46,210 bases of DNA from Saprospiraceae bacterium. Lineage in GTDB: Bacteria > Bacteroidota > Bacteroidia > Chitinophagales > Saprospiraceae. The position numbers and the translations under genes were made by a program. Where the stretch lies: positions 1 to 46,210 of the forward strand of contig JALSPK010000063.1 in NCBI GenBank assembly GCA_026986005.1, written 5' to 3'. The notes beneath the pieces were generated by a model that saw only the letters and a list, made by a program, of their open reading frames with translations, searched no databases and was not told the DNA's origin. The stretch's first letter is position 1, and each line of letters starts with the position of its first letter. This document shows positions 25,636-34,645 of this stretch, piece by piece.

Positions 25636-25998
25636 ACTTTATTATTATTTATAATATCTATTTTATTAATTTACAATGCAAATATACGTTTTATTTTAGT
25701 AAAATTTCACAAAGCTAAGTTAAATATGCTTAAACGTAAAATTTTGTACCAAATTATATCAAACAATACAAAAAACAACGATTTACCAAGCCAATTATTT
25801 CAACAGCATATATATTGTTTTGTTTAAATAAATAAAGTGTATGTACGATAACAGATATTTTTTGAAATTACGATATAATACAAAGGTAAGATGTCGTGAT
25901 ATACAAAAATGCTGCATTTTGACTAAAAATATTTTATTGAAATCAAAATAATAAAAAGACACTTATTGTCTTTTGATAGAATTTACTACCTTTGTGCT
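25636..25998. other. Divergent intergenic region between the giant surface protein and mfd
   Basis: About 360 AT-rich bases. On the minus strand TATATTTG (25679-25686) is a -7 element for the surface protein; the nearest TTTG (25710-25713) is 23 bases away, a little far. On the plus strand a promoter for mfd lies at 25970-25994. No ORF, repeat or RNA was recognised in the middle. Confidence 0.5.
25970..25994 (+). promoter_or_regulatory. Probable mfd promoter, overlapping an in-frame upstream extension
   Basis: TTG near 25967-25969, about 18 bases and TACCTTTG (25987-25994) resemble the Bacteroidota promoter. The predicted start of transcription, near 26000, falls on or beside the GTG at 25999. 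This argues against the TTG at 25966 as start codon and suggests an mRNA with little or no leader. Confidence 0.5.
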
Positions 25999-28900
25999 GT
26001 GAGTAATTTGGACAATTTGCTTGAAAGATTCCAGTCTGGCAATCAAATTAAGAGGCTAAAAACATTATTGGAAAGTAATACTTCAGGTAGAATTCATCTC
26101 AAAGGTTTTTCTGGAGACATGCCGTATTTTGCCCTTTCCACTCTATCCGGAGATAGAAAAAATCTGAGCTTATATGTCTCAGACAGCAAAGAGAATGCTG
26201 CATACATTTACAATACCTTGCAAAATATTATGGATAAAAGTGAGATTGGCTTCTTTCCGGATTCTTTCAAAAGACCAATGATATTTGAAGAGCTTAACAA
26301 CAATAATGTTCAAGAGAGGACAGAGATAGTAAACAGGATTAATTCAGACCATAACAAAATCAAAATCCTTGTTACCTATCCGGAGGCTATCTTTGAAAAA
26401 GTGATAAAACCTTCGATTTTGGAAGAGCACAAAATTGTGGTTACTATTGATGAATCTCTCGATGTAGATACCATGATTAGTGTGCTTGTTGAATTCGATT
26501 TTAAAAGAGTTGATTATGTATATGAGCCCGGGCAGTTTTCGATACGTGGAGGGATAATTGATATTTTCAATTATGCAAATGATTGGCCTTTCAGAATAGA
26601 GCTTTTTGATGATGAGGTGGAGAGCATTAGGCATTTTGATCCAACGACACAATTATCAATAAATAACTTGAAAAAGATTTCATTGATACCAAATGTCAAT
26701 AGTAGATTCGATAGTGAGGACAAAGTATCTTTTCTTGAAGTATTGCCAAAATCATCCGTGATTTGGATTGAAGAAGAAACAATCCTTCTTGATAAGTTGC
26801 AACAATGCTTTATCAAGTTGGGGGAATTTGAGAAATCAGTATCTTCAGCTGACGAAAATCTCATTAAATTGTTTAAAGAAAAATCTTTTGTTTTTCCGAA
26901 AGACATCATTAATAAAATATCTGACTTTAAGAATATCTACATAAATACTTCAACTCATGAAATAAAAGGAGATCTTATCGAATTCAAATCAAGACCTCAA
27001 CCTAATTTTAATAAGAATTTTAAATTATTAATAGATAATCTTGAAAAAAACACAAAAGCAGGTTATGAAAATTATATTTTTGCTGCAAATACAAGACAAA
27101 TAGAGAGGTTTTATCAAATATTTGAAGACCTTGATGCCAAAGTATCATTTCATCCGATTCCTAAATCAATTAATGCAGGCTTTATTGATGATATATTGAA
27201 GATTGCATGTTATACCGATCATCAAATATTTCAGAGATTTCACAGATACAATTTGCGTAAAGGTTTTTCCAAAGACAAAGCTTTGAGCGTAAAAATGCTA
27301 AAAGAACTTAAAGTTGGAGATTTTGTTACGCATATTGATCATGGTGTTGGTAAATATATGGGATTGGAAACTATTGAAGTCAACGGCCGTAAGCAGGAGT
27401 CGATGAGACTTGTTTATAAAAACAATGATATCTTATTTGTCAGTATAAATTCAATGCACAAGGTTTCCAAATTTGTGGGTAAAGACGGGACTGCCCCAAA
27501 GATTGATAAATTGGGTTCGGATCGTTGGAAAAAATTAAAATCAAGGACAAAAAGAAAGATAAAAGACATTGCGAGGGAATTGATTATCCTTTATGCCAAG
27601 AGGAAAGCAGCCAAAGGTTATCAATTTAAGGAAGATGATTATTTGCAACTTGAATTGGAATCTTCGTTTTTATTTGAAGATACTCCGGATCAGGAAAAGG
27701 CGACAATAGCGGTAAAAAAAGATATGGAAAGCCCCAATCCAATGGATAGGTTGATATGTGGGGATGTTGGGTTTGGCAAAACAGAGATTGCGGTTAGGGC
27801 TGCATTTAAGGCTATTCTTTCAGGCAAACAAGTTGCTATTTTAGTGCCAACTACGATATTGGCATTGCAGCATTACAAGACATTTTCTGATAGGCTTGGC
27901 AATTTTGCTGTTGAGATAGACTACTTAAATAGGTTTAAAACAGCCAAAGAAAAAACTCAAATATACAAGAAACTGGAAGCGGGAAGTATTGATTTGATAA
28001 TCGGCACACACGCCTTATTGAGCGACAAAGTCAAATTTAAAGACTTAGGGCTCTTGGTTTTGGACGAAGAACAAAAATTTGGGGTTTCAGCCAAAGAAAA
28101 ACTGAGAAAATTTAAAGTCAATGTTGATACATTGACATTGACTGCAACACCTATTCCACGGACATTGCAGTTCTCATTGATGGGTTCAAGAGATATGTCT
28201 TTGATAAATACTCCTCCCCCCAATAGACAGCCGATATATACCGAAAGAAGAACATTCAACGAGGAGTTGATTATTGAAGCTATAAATTATGAAATCGCAA
28301 GAGGCGGTCAGGTGTTTTTTATACACAATAGGATTAAAACACTTGATGATGTTGCTTCTATAATCAAAAGGTTGGTTCCGGACGCTAGAGTAGTGATGGC
28401 ACATGGACAGTTGGAGAGTAAAGAATTGGAGAGGAAACTCTTGGATTTTGTCGATTATAAATACGATGTTTTGGTTAGTACCAATATCATAGAAACCGGT
28501 CTCGATATACCTAATGCGAATACAATGTTTATCAACAATGCCAACCAATTTGGACTTAGTGATCTTCACCAGTTGAGAGGAAGAGTAGGCAGATCCAATA
28601 AAAAAGCATTTTGTTATTTGCTTGCACCACCATTGTCAGTATTGACTCCTGAAGCTAGAAAAAGACTAAAAACACTAGAGGAATTCAATGAATTGGGAAG
28701 TGGATTTAATATTGCGATGAGGGATTTGGATATCAGAGGAGCAGGTAATCTATTGGGAGGTGAGCAAAGTGGATTTATCACGGACATCGGGTATGAGACT
28801 TATATGAAGATTTTGGAAGAGGCAATGCACGAACTTAAAGAGAGTGAATTTAAAGAGCTTTACAAATCAGAATTAAGAAAGGATAGAATTTACGTTAGGG

Positions 28901-29370
28901 ATGTGGAGGTTGATATAGATTCGGAAATACTAATTCCTGATTTTTATGTAAAAGACATTCAGGAAAGATTGAATTTGTATAGTTATTTAGTAAAAATCAA
29001 AGATGAAGAAGGAATTGAAAAATTTAGAAAGGAATTAAAAGATAGATTTGGAAATATACCACATCAAATAGACAATTTATTTGAAGGGTTGAGAGTTAAA
29101 TGGATTTGCAAAAGTTTGGGTTTTGAGAGATTTTCATTAAAATCAAAAAAGATGAGGTTGTTTTTTATATCCAATCCACAATCTTCATTTTATGATTCTG
29201 ATATTTTTCAAAGTATAATGATTGTTGTAAATCAAGATAAAAAATCCGGTTTTATATTTAAACAAACTTCAAAGCATTATATCTTGATAAAAGATAATGT
29301 CAGATCGATGAAAGGGGCGAGATTGCTTTTGGAAAGGATAGACAAAAAGGTGAAAGAGGTGATGTCTTAG
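25999..29370 (+). CDS. mfd: Transcription-repair coupling factor Mfd
   Basis: The product of about 1123 residues displaces stalled RNA polymerase and recruits UvrA. Domains in order are a UvrB-homology module (about 1-340), the RNA polymerase-interacting domain (LKVGDFVTHIDHGVGKYMGL), the translocase with Walker A GDVGFGKTE, DEEQ box (LVLDEEQKFGV), TATPIPRTLQ and helicase motif VI-like QLRGRVGRS, and the C-terminal TRCF domain. The GTG at 25999 (VSNLDNLLERFQ) is preferred; the longer frame from TTG 25966 would start inside the promoter. A GT2 gene follows after 70 bases on the same strand. Confidence 0.95.
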   Translation: MSNLDNLLERFQSGNQIKRLKTLLESNTSGRIHLKGFSGDMPYFALSTLSGDRKNLSLYVSDSKENAAYIYNTLQNIMDKSEIGFFPDSFKRPMIFEELNNNNVQERTEIVNRINSDHNKIKILVTYPEAIFEKVIKPSILEEHKIVVTIDESLDVDTMISVLVEFDFKRVDYVYEPGQFSIRGGIIDIFNYANDWPFRIELFDDEVESIRHFDPTTQLSINNLKKISLIPNVNSRFDSEDKVSFLEVLPKSSVIWIEEETILLDKLQQCFIKLGEFEKSVSSADENLIKLFKEKSFVFPKDIINKISDFKNIYINTSTHEIKGDLIEFKSRPQPNFNKNFKLLIDNLEKNTKAGYENYIFAANTRQIERFYQIFEDLDAKVSFHPIPKSINAGFIDDILKIACYTDHQIFQRFHRYNLRKGFSKDKALSVKMLKELKVGDFVTHIDHGVGKYMGLETIEVNGRKQESMRLVYKNNDILFVSINSMHKVSKFVGKDGTAPKIDKLGSDRWKKLKSRTKRKIKDIARELIILYAKRKAAKGYQFKEDDYLQLELESSFLFEDTPDQEKATIAVKKDMESPNPMDRLICGDVGFGKTEIAVRAAFKAILSGKQVAILVPTTILALQHYKTFSDRLGNFAVEIDYLNRFKTAKEKTQIYKKLEAGSIDLIIGTHALLSDKVKFKDLGLLVLDEEQKFGVSAKEKLRKFKVNVDTLTLTATPIPRTLQFSLMGSRDMSLINTPPPNRQPIYTERRTFNEELIIEAINYEIARGGQVFFIHNRIKTLDDVASIIKRLVPDARVVMAHGQLESKELERKLLDFVDYKYDVLVSTNIIETGLDIPNANTMFINNANQFGLSDLHQLRGRVGRSNKKAFCYLLAPPLSVLTPEARKRLKTLEEFNELGSGFNIAMRDLDIRGAGNLLGGEQSGFITDIGYETYMKILEEAMHELKESEFKELYKSELRKDRIYVRDVEVDIDSEILIPDFYVKDIQERLNLYSYLVKIKDEEGIEKFRKELKDRFGNIPHQIDNLFEGLRVKWICKSLGFERFSLKSKKMRLFFISNPQSSFYDSDIFQSIMIVVNQDKKSGFIFKQTSKHYILIKDNVRSMKGARLLLERIDKKVKEVMS

Positions 29371-29440
29371 ATGCAGATTGAAACGAGCTTGTAAATTATA
29401 AATATTTTTATGTAGGAAAAATAAACAAGGTATTTTTTAT

Positions 29441-30154
29441 ATGAAGAAATCTAGTGTTGATATAGTATTACCATGCTACAATCCTGATAAAGATTGGGCA
29501 TCCAACGTGGTTGAATCATATAAAAATATACTGGTTGATGCCAAATCATGGACTCCCGGTTTAATAATAGTAAATGATGGATCAACAAAGGGGATTTCTA
29601 ATAAAGACATTGAGTTTGTAAGGGCTAATATTGAAAGGTTCGAATGGATTAATTATAAAAAAAATAGAGGTAAAGGCTTCGCCTTGAGAAAAGGTGTAAA
29701 GGAAAGTAAAGCTGATTTTATTGTTTATACGGATATTGACTTTCCATATACTCACTTGAGCCTGATAAATTTGGTTAATTCATTGGTGCAAGGAGAGGCA
29801 GAAGTGCTTGCGGGTGAAAGAAGTGATAATTATTATGTACATACCCCTTTTGTAAGGAAGATCATCTCGCGGGTTTTAAAAAAAATAGTTCGAGGATTGT
29901 TAAAAATAGATGTGGCAGATACACAGGCAGGGCTAAAAGGGATGAATAAGTTAGCGAAAGATGCATTTTTAGCAACTACTATAGACCGGTATCTTTTTGA
30001 TATTGAATTTTTGTGGCTTGCCGGTAAAAAGTACGTAATATCTCCATTTCCTGTTACCTTGAAAGATAATATTGTATTCTCTAAAATGAATTTAAAGATT
30101 TTATTGACAGAGGGAGTAAATTTTGTTAAGTTTTATATCAAAACTTTGAAGTAA
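29441..30154 (+). CDS. Family 2 glycosyltransferase
   Basis: The 237-residue GT-A-fold enzyme resembles dolichyl/polyprenyl-phosphate sugar transferases. It shows IVLPCYNPDKDW near the start, IIVNDGS, KNRGKGFALRKGV and the metal-binding TDIDFPY in place of the usual DADLQ. VADTQAGLKGM matches the D-T-Q-x-G-x-K/R block of this subgroup, and RYLFDIEFLWLA follows. No membrane helix is present. It would move a sugar from a nucleotide donor to a lipid or other acceptor. The next gene, 3 bases downstream, encodes a GT-C-like membrane protein, and the two probably form one pathway. Confidence 0.88.
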   Translation: MKKSSVDIVLPCYNPDKDWASNVVESYKNILVDAKSWTPGLIIVNDGSTKGISNKDIEFVRANIERFEWINYKKNRGKGFALRKGVKESKADFIVYTDIDFPYTHLSLINLVNSLVQGEAEVLAGERSDNYYVHTPFVRKIISRVLKKIVRGLLKIDVADTQAGLKGMNKLAKDAFLATTIDRYLFDIEFLWLAGKKYVISPFPVTLKDNIVFSKMNLKILLTEGVNFVKFYIKTLK

Positions 30155-30157
30155 AGC

Positions 30158-32395
30158 ATGAGAAACAAAGTTGTAACATATGGTTTGTATACAGTGATAG
30201 CAGGCACAATTCTTTATTTTGCCTTTTTGAAAGTATTTCAAAATCCTGAACATTATTTATTTGGTGATGGAGGGGATGGCTTAAAAAATTATTTTACGTT
30301 TGTAGATTATGTGCGAAATGGTGAAGGTACTCATTTTTCGGGAATGAATTATCCTTATGGTGAACATGTTATTTTCACCGATAACCAGCCTGCATTCGCA
30401 TTTTTTTTCAATTGGATAAATCATAATATAATAAGTATTGATAATAATTTGATAGGGATTTACAATTTGATTTTAATTTTAGCTATATTTTTATCAGGCC
30501 TATTTGTTTTAAAAATATTGAAGTTTTTTGAACTTCCCGATTGGTATTCTGTTACATTTGCTATTTTGATAATGTTTTTATCACCTCAATTATTGAGGCT
30601 AGAAGCGCATTTTACACTATCTTACGGATTTTTTATACCTGCAATATGGTATTATCTACTGAGGATTTTTGATAAAAGCTCAAGACTGATTCATTATGTA
30701 TTTTTCGGGTTTATTTTTTTACTTTCGTCGTTTACTCATTTGTACTTTCTTGCGATTAACCTCATGCTTGTTTTTACATTCTCATTTATTACCCTTTTGT
30801 TTTTCAAGAAAAGAGTAATTGTAAAATTGCTGAAAGTAATTGGGGTTACTGTGGTTTTAATGTCATTTACGATAGCATTTATACATCTTACGGATACTGT
30901 AATAGACAGACCTATGAAACCCTGGGGCATTGATTTTTATAATGCTAGTTTCGAGAGTGTTTTCCTTCCTAATACAGGATTTTTGTATAATTTATTAAAT
31001 GTAGGTAATCAAAAATTTGAAGGATTGGCATATGTTGGTGTTGTAGGATTGCTTTTTGCTGTTGCATTTGGTTTATATATAATATACAATATGGTTAAAA
31101 ATATAAGTGGAGTTAAATCGTATTTTTCATCTATTGATATAAATAAAGAGAAACTATTAACTATTTCTATGATTACAGGAGTATTGACCGTGCTGTACTC
31201 ATCGCATTTCTATCACAATATTGATATTTTCGGTATTACTAAACATTTGGGAAGTTTTAGTCAATTTAGATCAATAGGTAGATTCGCATGGATTTTTTAT
31301 TATGTTTTCACGGTATTTGCATCTTATTATATTTATAGGTTTTTTAATTATCACATGGGAAAAGGACGATTTAATCTAGCGTTTTTAGTATTGATATTTG
31401 TTGTTGTTGTTTGGAGTATTGAAGCGCAACAAAATTTTTCTAAATCCATAGAGCATATATTTAATCAAAATACATATTTGATAAATAGTGACCATACATA
31501 CAGGGATATTCTTGAAAAAGCAGGAAAAACCCCGAATGATTTTCAAGCTATCTTGCAAATACCGTATGTCATAATCGGGCCGGAAAAATGGGGTATACAT
31601 AAAGGCGGCTGGACTATTAGACAAAGTTATAAATGTTCGTTTCAGACCGGACTGCCTATTATGGATTTTATGATGTCAAGATCATCCTTGAGCCAATCTT
31701 TGGATTTGGTTCAATTGCTCGGTTCAATGCCTATAGAAAGGACAAGACTTCAAAAAATGGATAAACGACCATTGTTAATGATTTATGATTCCAATGAAGT
31801 CAGAGATATAGAGAAACACATGTTGAATAAAGGAATATTAATCGGGGAGAATAAAAATATAAAGTTATTGGAAGTACCTATTGACAGTTTGAAATCAAAC
31901 ATAAAAAGACTGTCTAAGCGATTATATAATCAAAAGAGTAAAACGGATTCTATATACTTGGAAGGGAATAGCGGCTACTATTATATTGATAATTTTGAGG
32001 AACAAAAAGCAATAGTGTCTTTTAATGGACAAGGAGCAAAACTATTTAAAGACGAAACAATTGTTTGTAAACAAATTCCTCTTGATAAGCAGTTTTATGA
32101 AATTTCATTTTGGTTGTATTTTGATCCATTGACCGTAAAAAAGCCAATAATTTACAATGAATTTTCAGAAGGAGATAATAGAGGAAAAACAGAATTGTCC
32201 CTAGATAACATCGTTGATACAAAAGGGTATTGGATTAGATTAAAGACGATAGTGGATGCCGGGATGACGCATTGTATTAAAATCAAAGGAGAAGCGTATA
32301 TTGATGCTTTTATGATTAGACCTGTTGGCAGTCATCTGATAGAATGGAAAAACGATAAAGTCTATTATGATAACTGTGAATTGCCAAAGGAATAA
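30158..32395 (+). CDS. Multi-spanning membrane protein, GT-C glycosyltransferase-like
   Basis: The 745-residue product has about ten to twelve membrane helices in its first 430 residues and a soluble C-terminal part that looks beta-rich (about 590-745). After helix 1 it carries GDGGDG (36-41), then NYPYGE (64-69) and TDNQPAF. Acidic residues in the first extracytoplasmic loop are typical of GT-C enzymes that use lipid-linked sugars. I do not recognise a named family. It is coupled to the GT2 gene with only 3 bases between them, so the GT2 may make the lipid-phosphate-sugar that this protein uses on the outer face of the membrane; that is inference. Confidence 0.7.
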   Translation: MRNKVVTYGLYTVIAGTILYFAFLKVFQNPEHYLFGDGGDGLKNYFTFVDYVRNGEGTHFSGMNYPYGEHVIFTDNQPAFAFFFNWINHNIISIDNNLIGIYNLILILAIFLSGLFVLKILKFFELPDWYSVTFAILIMFLSPQLLRLEAHFTLSYGFFIPAIWYYLLRIFDKSSRLIHYVFFGFIFLLSSFTHLYFLAINLMLVFTFSFITLLFFKKRVIVKLLKVIGVTVVLMSFTIAFIHLTDTVIDRPMKPWGIDFYNASFESVFLPNTGFLYNLLNVGNQKFEGLAYVGVVGLLFAVAFGLYIIYNMVKNISGVKSYFSSIDINKEKLLTISMITGVLTVLYSSHFYHNIDIFGITKHLGSFSQFRSIGRFAWIFYYVFTVFASYYIYRFFNYHMGKGRFNLAFLVLIFVVVVWSIEAQQNFSKSIEHIFNQNTYLINSDHTYRDILEKAGKTPNDFQAILQIPYVIIGPEKWGIHKGGWTIRQSYKCSFQTGLPIMDFMMSRSSLSQSLDLVQLLGSMPIERTRLQKMDKRPLLMIYDSNEVRDIEKHMLNKGILIGENKNIKLLEVPIDSLKSNIKRLSKRLYNQKSKTDSIYLEGNSGYYYIDNFEEQKAIVSFNGQGAKLFKDETIVCKQIPLDKQFYEISFWLYFDPLTVKKPIIYNEFSEGDNRGKTELSLDNIVDTKGYWIRLKTIVDAGMTHCIKIKGEAYIDAFMIRPVGSHLIEWKNDKVYYDNCELPKE

Positions 32396-32453
32396 AATAT
32401 TCATTCTTCTTTTATAAACCTCAAAATTTGCACATAAAAAAACAGTATTTTTT

Positions 32454-32483
32454 TTTGAATAAATATTTTTTTTTCTAACTTTG
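32454..32483 (+). promoter_or_regulatory. Promoter of the trp operon
   Basis: TTTG (32454-32457), 18 bases and TAACTTTG (32476-32483) closely fit the Bacteroidota pattern. Transcription would start near 32490, about 46 bases before the leader ATG. Confidence 0.75.
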
Positions 32484-32535
32484 TGAAATCATTATACTTA
32501 ATAGTGTATTAAAGACGGTATAAAAAACGTAAAAA

Positions 32536-32589
32536 ATGAATATAAATACAAGATTTTGGTGGCTTCTAACTTATTCGATTTCCGGGTAG
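32536..32589 (+). CDS. trpL: trp operon leader peptide with tandem Trp codons
   Basis: ATG at 32536 opens a 17-codon frame ending in TAG at 32587: MNINTRFWWLLTYSISG. Two adjacent Trp codons (32557-32562) upstream of trpE are the hallmark of ribosome-mediated trp attenuation. The last sense codons contain CCGGG (32582-32586), which can pair with CCCGG (32630-32634) in the loop and descending arm of the terminator. A ribosome stalled at Trp leaves CCGGG free; a ribosome reaching the stop codon covers it. The pairing is 5 G/C base pairs, so the antiterminator is a candidate, not proven. Confidence 0.85.
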   Translation: MNINTRFWWLLTYSISG

Positions 32590-32610
32590 GATAGGCAACT
32601 GTTTTGTATA

Positions 32611-32647
32611 AAAAAAGCTTATTGGAACTCCCGGTAAGCTTTTTTTT
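32611..32647 (+). terminator. trp operon attenuator hairpin
   Basis: AAGCTTATTGG (32615-32625) pairs with CCGGTAAGCTT (32631-32641) around the loop AACTC, with flanking A and T runs extending the stem and a T-tract ending at 32647. It lies about 20 bases before the trpE ATG and after the leader peptide. Confidence 0.85.
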
Positions 32648-32667
32648 ATTTGATAAAAGAAAAAGAT

Positions 32668-34062
32668 ATGGACATTATTGAGACAAAAAGAAAATTTAAA
32701 GTTGAGTATAAAAGATATTCGTCAGATACTATTACTCCTGTAAGTGTCTTCTTGAGATTGAGAGATGAGTTTTCGCAGACCTTATTGCTGGAAAGTTCTG
32801 ATTATAATAGCAATCGCAATAGCTACACATTTATTGTCGTGCAGCCACATTCGACTTTTGTGGTAAAAGAGAACAGGATTATTATTGACGGGGTGCCTCA
32901 GGTAGAAGACGTTGATGTAAAAAACTCATTGAAAAGATATATCGGTACTATTGATGTAGAGCAAGATAAAATCACTAAGCAATTTAATGGGCTGTATGGC
33001 TTTACCGGTTTTGAAGCCGTAAAATATTTTGATAATTTTGATTTTGTAGAAAATGAAAGTCCTGATAATATACCTGAGCTATACTATGGTTTTTACAAAT
33101 ATATTATTGCGATCAATCATTTTCAAGACGAATTGATTATTATGCAGAATGTTGAGGAGGGGCAAAAATCCAATTTAAAGTATATAGAAGACTTGGTTCT
33201 TTCACAAAGAATACCGGAGTATAAATTTGAGACATTGGGTGATGAGATATCAAAAATTGAAGATGATGAATTTTTGAAATTGGTAAATAGGGGAAAAGAT
33301 TATTGTCAGCAAGGAGAAGTATTCCAAATAGTATTTTCAAGAAGGTTTGTTCAAAAATTTCAAGGAGATGAATTCAATGTGTATAGAGCTTTGCGTTCGA
33401 TTAATCCATCGCCCTATTTGTTTTATTTTGATTATGGTGATTTCAAATTATTTGGTTCTTCACCGGAGAGTCAATTAGTAATAGCTAGATCTAAAGCCGT
33501 GCTGAATCCAATCGCAGGCACTTATAAAAAAACCGGAATTGAATTTGAAGATGAAGTATTGGCTGTAAAATTGAGTAAAGACCCTAAAGAAAATGCTGAG
33601 CATACTATGCTGGTAGATCTGGCTAGAAATGATTTGAGTCGTTATTGTACCGAAGTCAAAGTTGATAAATACAAGGAAATTCAGCACTTTAGTCATGTAT
33701 TGCATATCGTATCGGAGGTTAGTGGAAAGGTAGAGAAGGCCGAAGATTCTATTGATATATTTGCTTCTACTTTTCCAGCCGGCACATTGAGTGGTGCACC
33801 TAAGTACAGAGCTCTTGAGTTGATTAATAAAGATGAGCGATTTGATCGCACATTCTACGGCGGAACAATAGGCATTTTGAGTTTGTCTGGTGATATAAAC
33901 AGTGCTATTACCATAAGATCTTTTTTAAGCCAAAACGGATTGCTGCAATATCAAGCAGGGGCAGGTATTGTAGTAGATTCTAACCCTGAAACTGAATTAA
34001 AAGAAGTAGACAATAAACTTGGAGCATTAAGAAAAGCTATTGAAATAGCGAAAAAATATTGA
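32668..34062 (+). CDS. trpE: Anthranilate synthase component I
   Basis: The 464-residue product converts chorismate to anthranilate using ammonia from TrpG. The N-terminal domain contains LLLESSDYNSN, which includes the LLES-type tryptophan feedback motif. The chorismate-binding domain includes PYLFYFDYGDFKLFGSSPE, NPIAGTYKKTG, ENAEHTMLVDLARNDLSR and TFPAGTLSGAPKYRA. The ATG at 32668 is chosen; an in-frame TTG at 32650 directly abuts the attenuator's T-tract. It is the first structural gene of trpEGDCFBA-aroF, with trpG starting 1 base after its stop. Confidence 0.97.
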   Translation: MDIIETKRKFKVEYKRYSSDTITPVSVFLRLRDEFSQTLLLESSDYNSNRNSYTFIVVQPHSTFVVKENRIIIDGVPQVEDVDVKNSLKRYIGTIDVEQDKITKQFNGLYGFTGFEAVKYFDNFDFVENESPDNIPELYYGFYKYIIAINHFQDELIIMQNVEEGQKSNLKYIEDLVLSQRIPEYKFETLGDEISKIEDDEFLKLVNRGKDYCQQGEVFQIVFSRRFVQKFQGDEFNVYRALRSINPSPYLFYFDYGDFKLFGSSPESQLVIARSKAVLNPIAGTYKKTGIEFEDEVLAVKLSKDPKENAEHTMLVDLARNDLSRYCTEVKVDKYKEIQHFSHVLHIVSEVSGKVEKAEDSIDIFASTFPAGTLSGAPKYRALELINKDERFDRTFYGGTIGILSLSGDINSAITIRSFLSQNGLLQYQAGAGIVVDSNPETELKEVDNKLGALRKAIEIAKKY

Positions 34063-34063
34063 A

Positions 34064-34639
34064 ATGAAAAAGAAAATATTGATTTTGGACAACTATGATT
34101 CTTTTACGTATAATTTAGTACAGTATGTAGAGGAATTGACAGACATAGATGTAAATGTAAAAAGGAATGATGAGATTAGTATGGAAGAAGTAAGCCAATA
34201 TGATACGATAATACTTTCACCTGGTCCTGGACTACCGCAAGATGCCGGTATAATGATAGATTTGATAAGAGAATATGCTTCGAGTAAGAATATTTTGGGG
34301 GTTTGCCTTGGGCATCAAGCTATCGGCATGGCATTTGGTGCTGATCTCACCAATTTGGAGAGGGTATACCATGGAGTTAAAACTGAAATAAAAGTTTTGG
34401 ACGGAGCAGATCCTATATATAGAGGTATTACTACAAAACCGAAGGTTGGCAGATATCATTCTTGGGTAATTTCACCTGATTCATTGAATGAAGAGTTTGT
34501 GGTGACAGCTATATCCGAAGATAATAATATTATGTCTATAAAACACAAAGAATACAAACTCTGGGGAGTACAATATCATCCTGAGAGTATAATGACGGAA
34601 GAAGGAAAGAAAATAATTAAAAATTTTTTAGAAATATAA
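34064..34639 (+). CDS. trpG: Anthranilate synthase component II (glutamine amidotransferase)
   Basis: The 191-residue class I amidotransferase supplies ammonia to TrpE. It has the oxyanion segment SPGPGLPQDAG, the nucleophile Cys in GVCLGHQAIG and the His-Glu pair in YHPESIMT. It is a free-standing subunit, not fused to TrpD. It starts 1 base after trpE, which implies coupled translation, and trpD follows after 6 bases. Such subunits may also serve aminodeoxychorismate synthase; no pab genes are present here. Confidence 0.96.
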   Translation: MKKKILILDNYDSFTYNLVQYVEELTDIDVNVKRNDEISMEEVSQYDTIILSPGPGLPQDAGIMIDLIREYASSKNILGVCLGHQAIGMAFGADLTNLERVYHGVKTEIKVLDGADPIYRGITTKPKVGRYHSWVISPDSLNEEFVVTAISEDNNIMSIKHKEYKLWGVQYHPESIMTEEGKKIIKNFLEI

Positions 34640-34645
34640 TAATCA

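Noticed and set aside
29639-29649. ggttcgaat resembling a tRNA T-loop
   Set aside because: It lies inside the GT2 reading frame, and no acceptor or anticodon stem can be built around it.
32650-32667. Upstream extension of TrpE from a TTG
   Set aside because: It abuts the attenuator's T-tract; the ATG at 32668 leaves a normal 20-base spacing.
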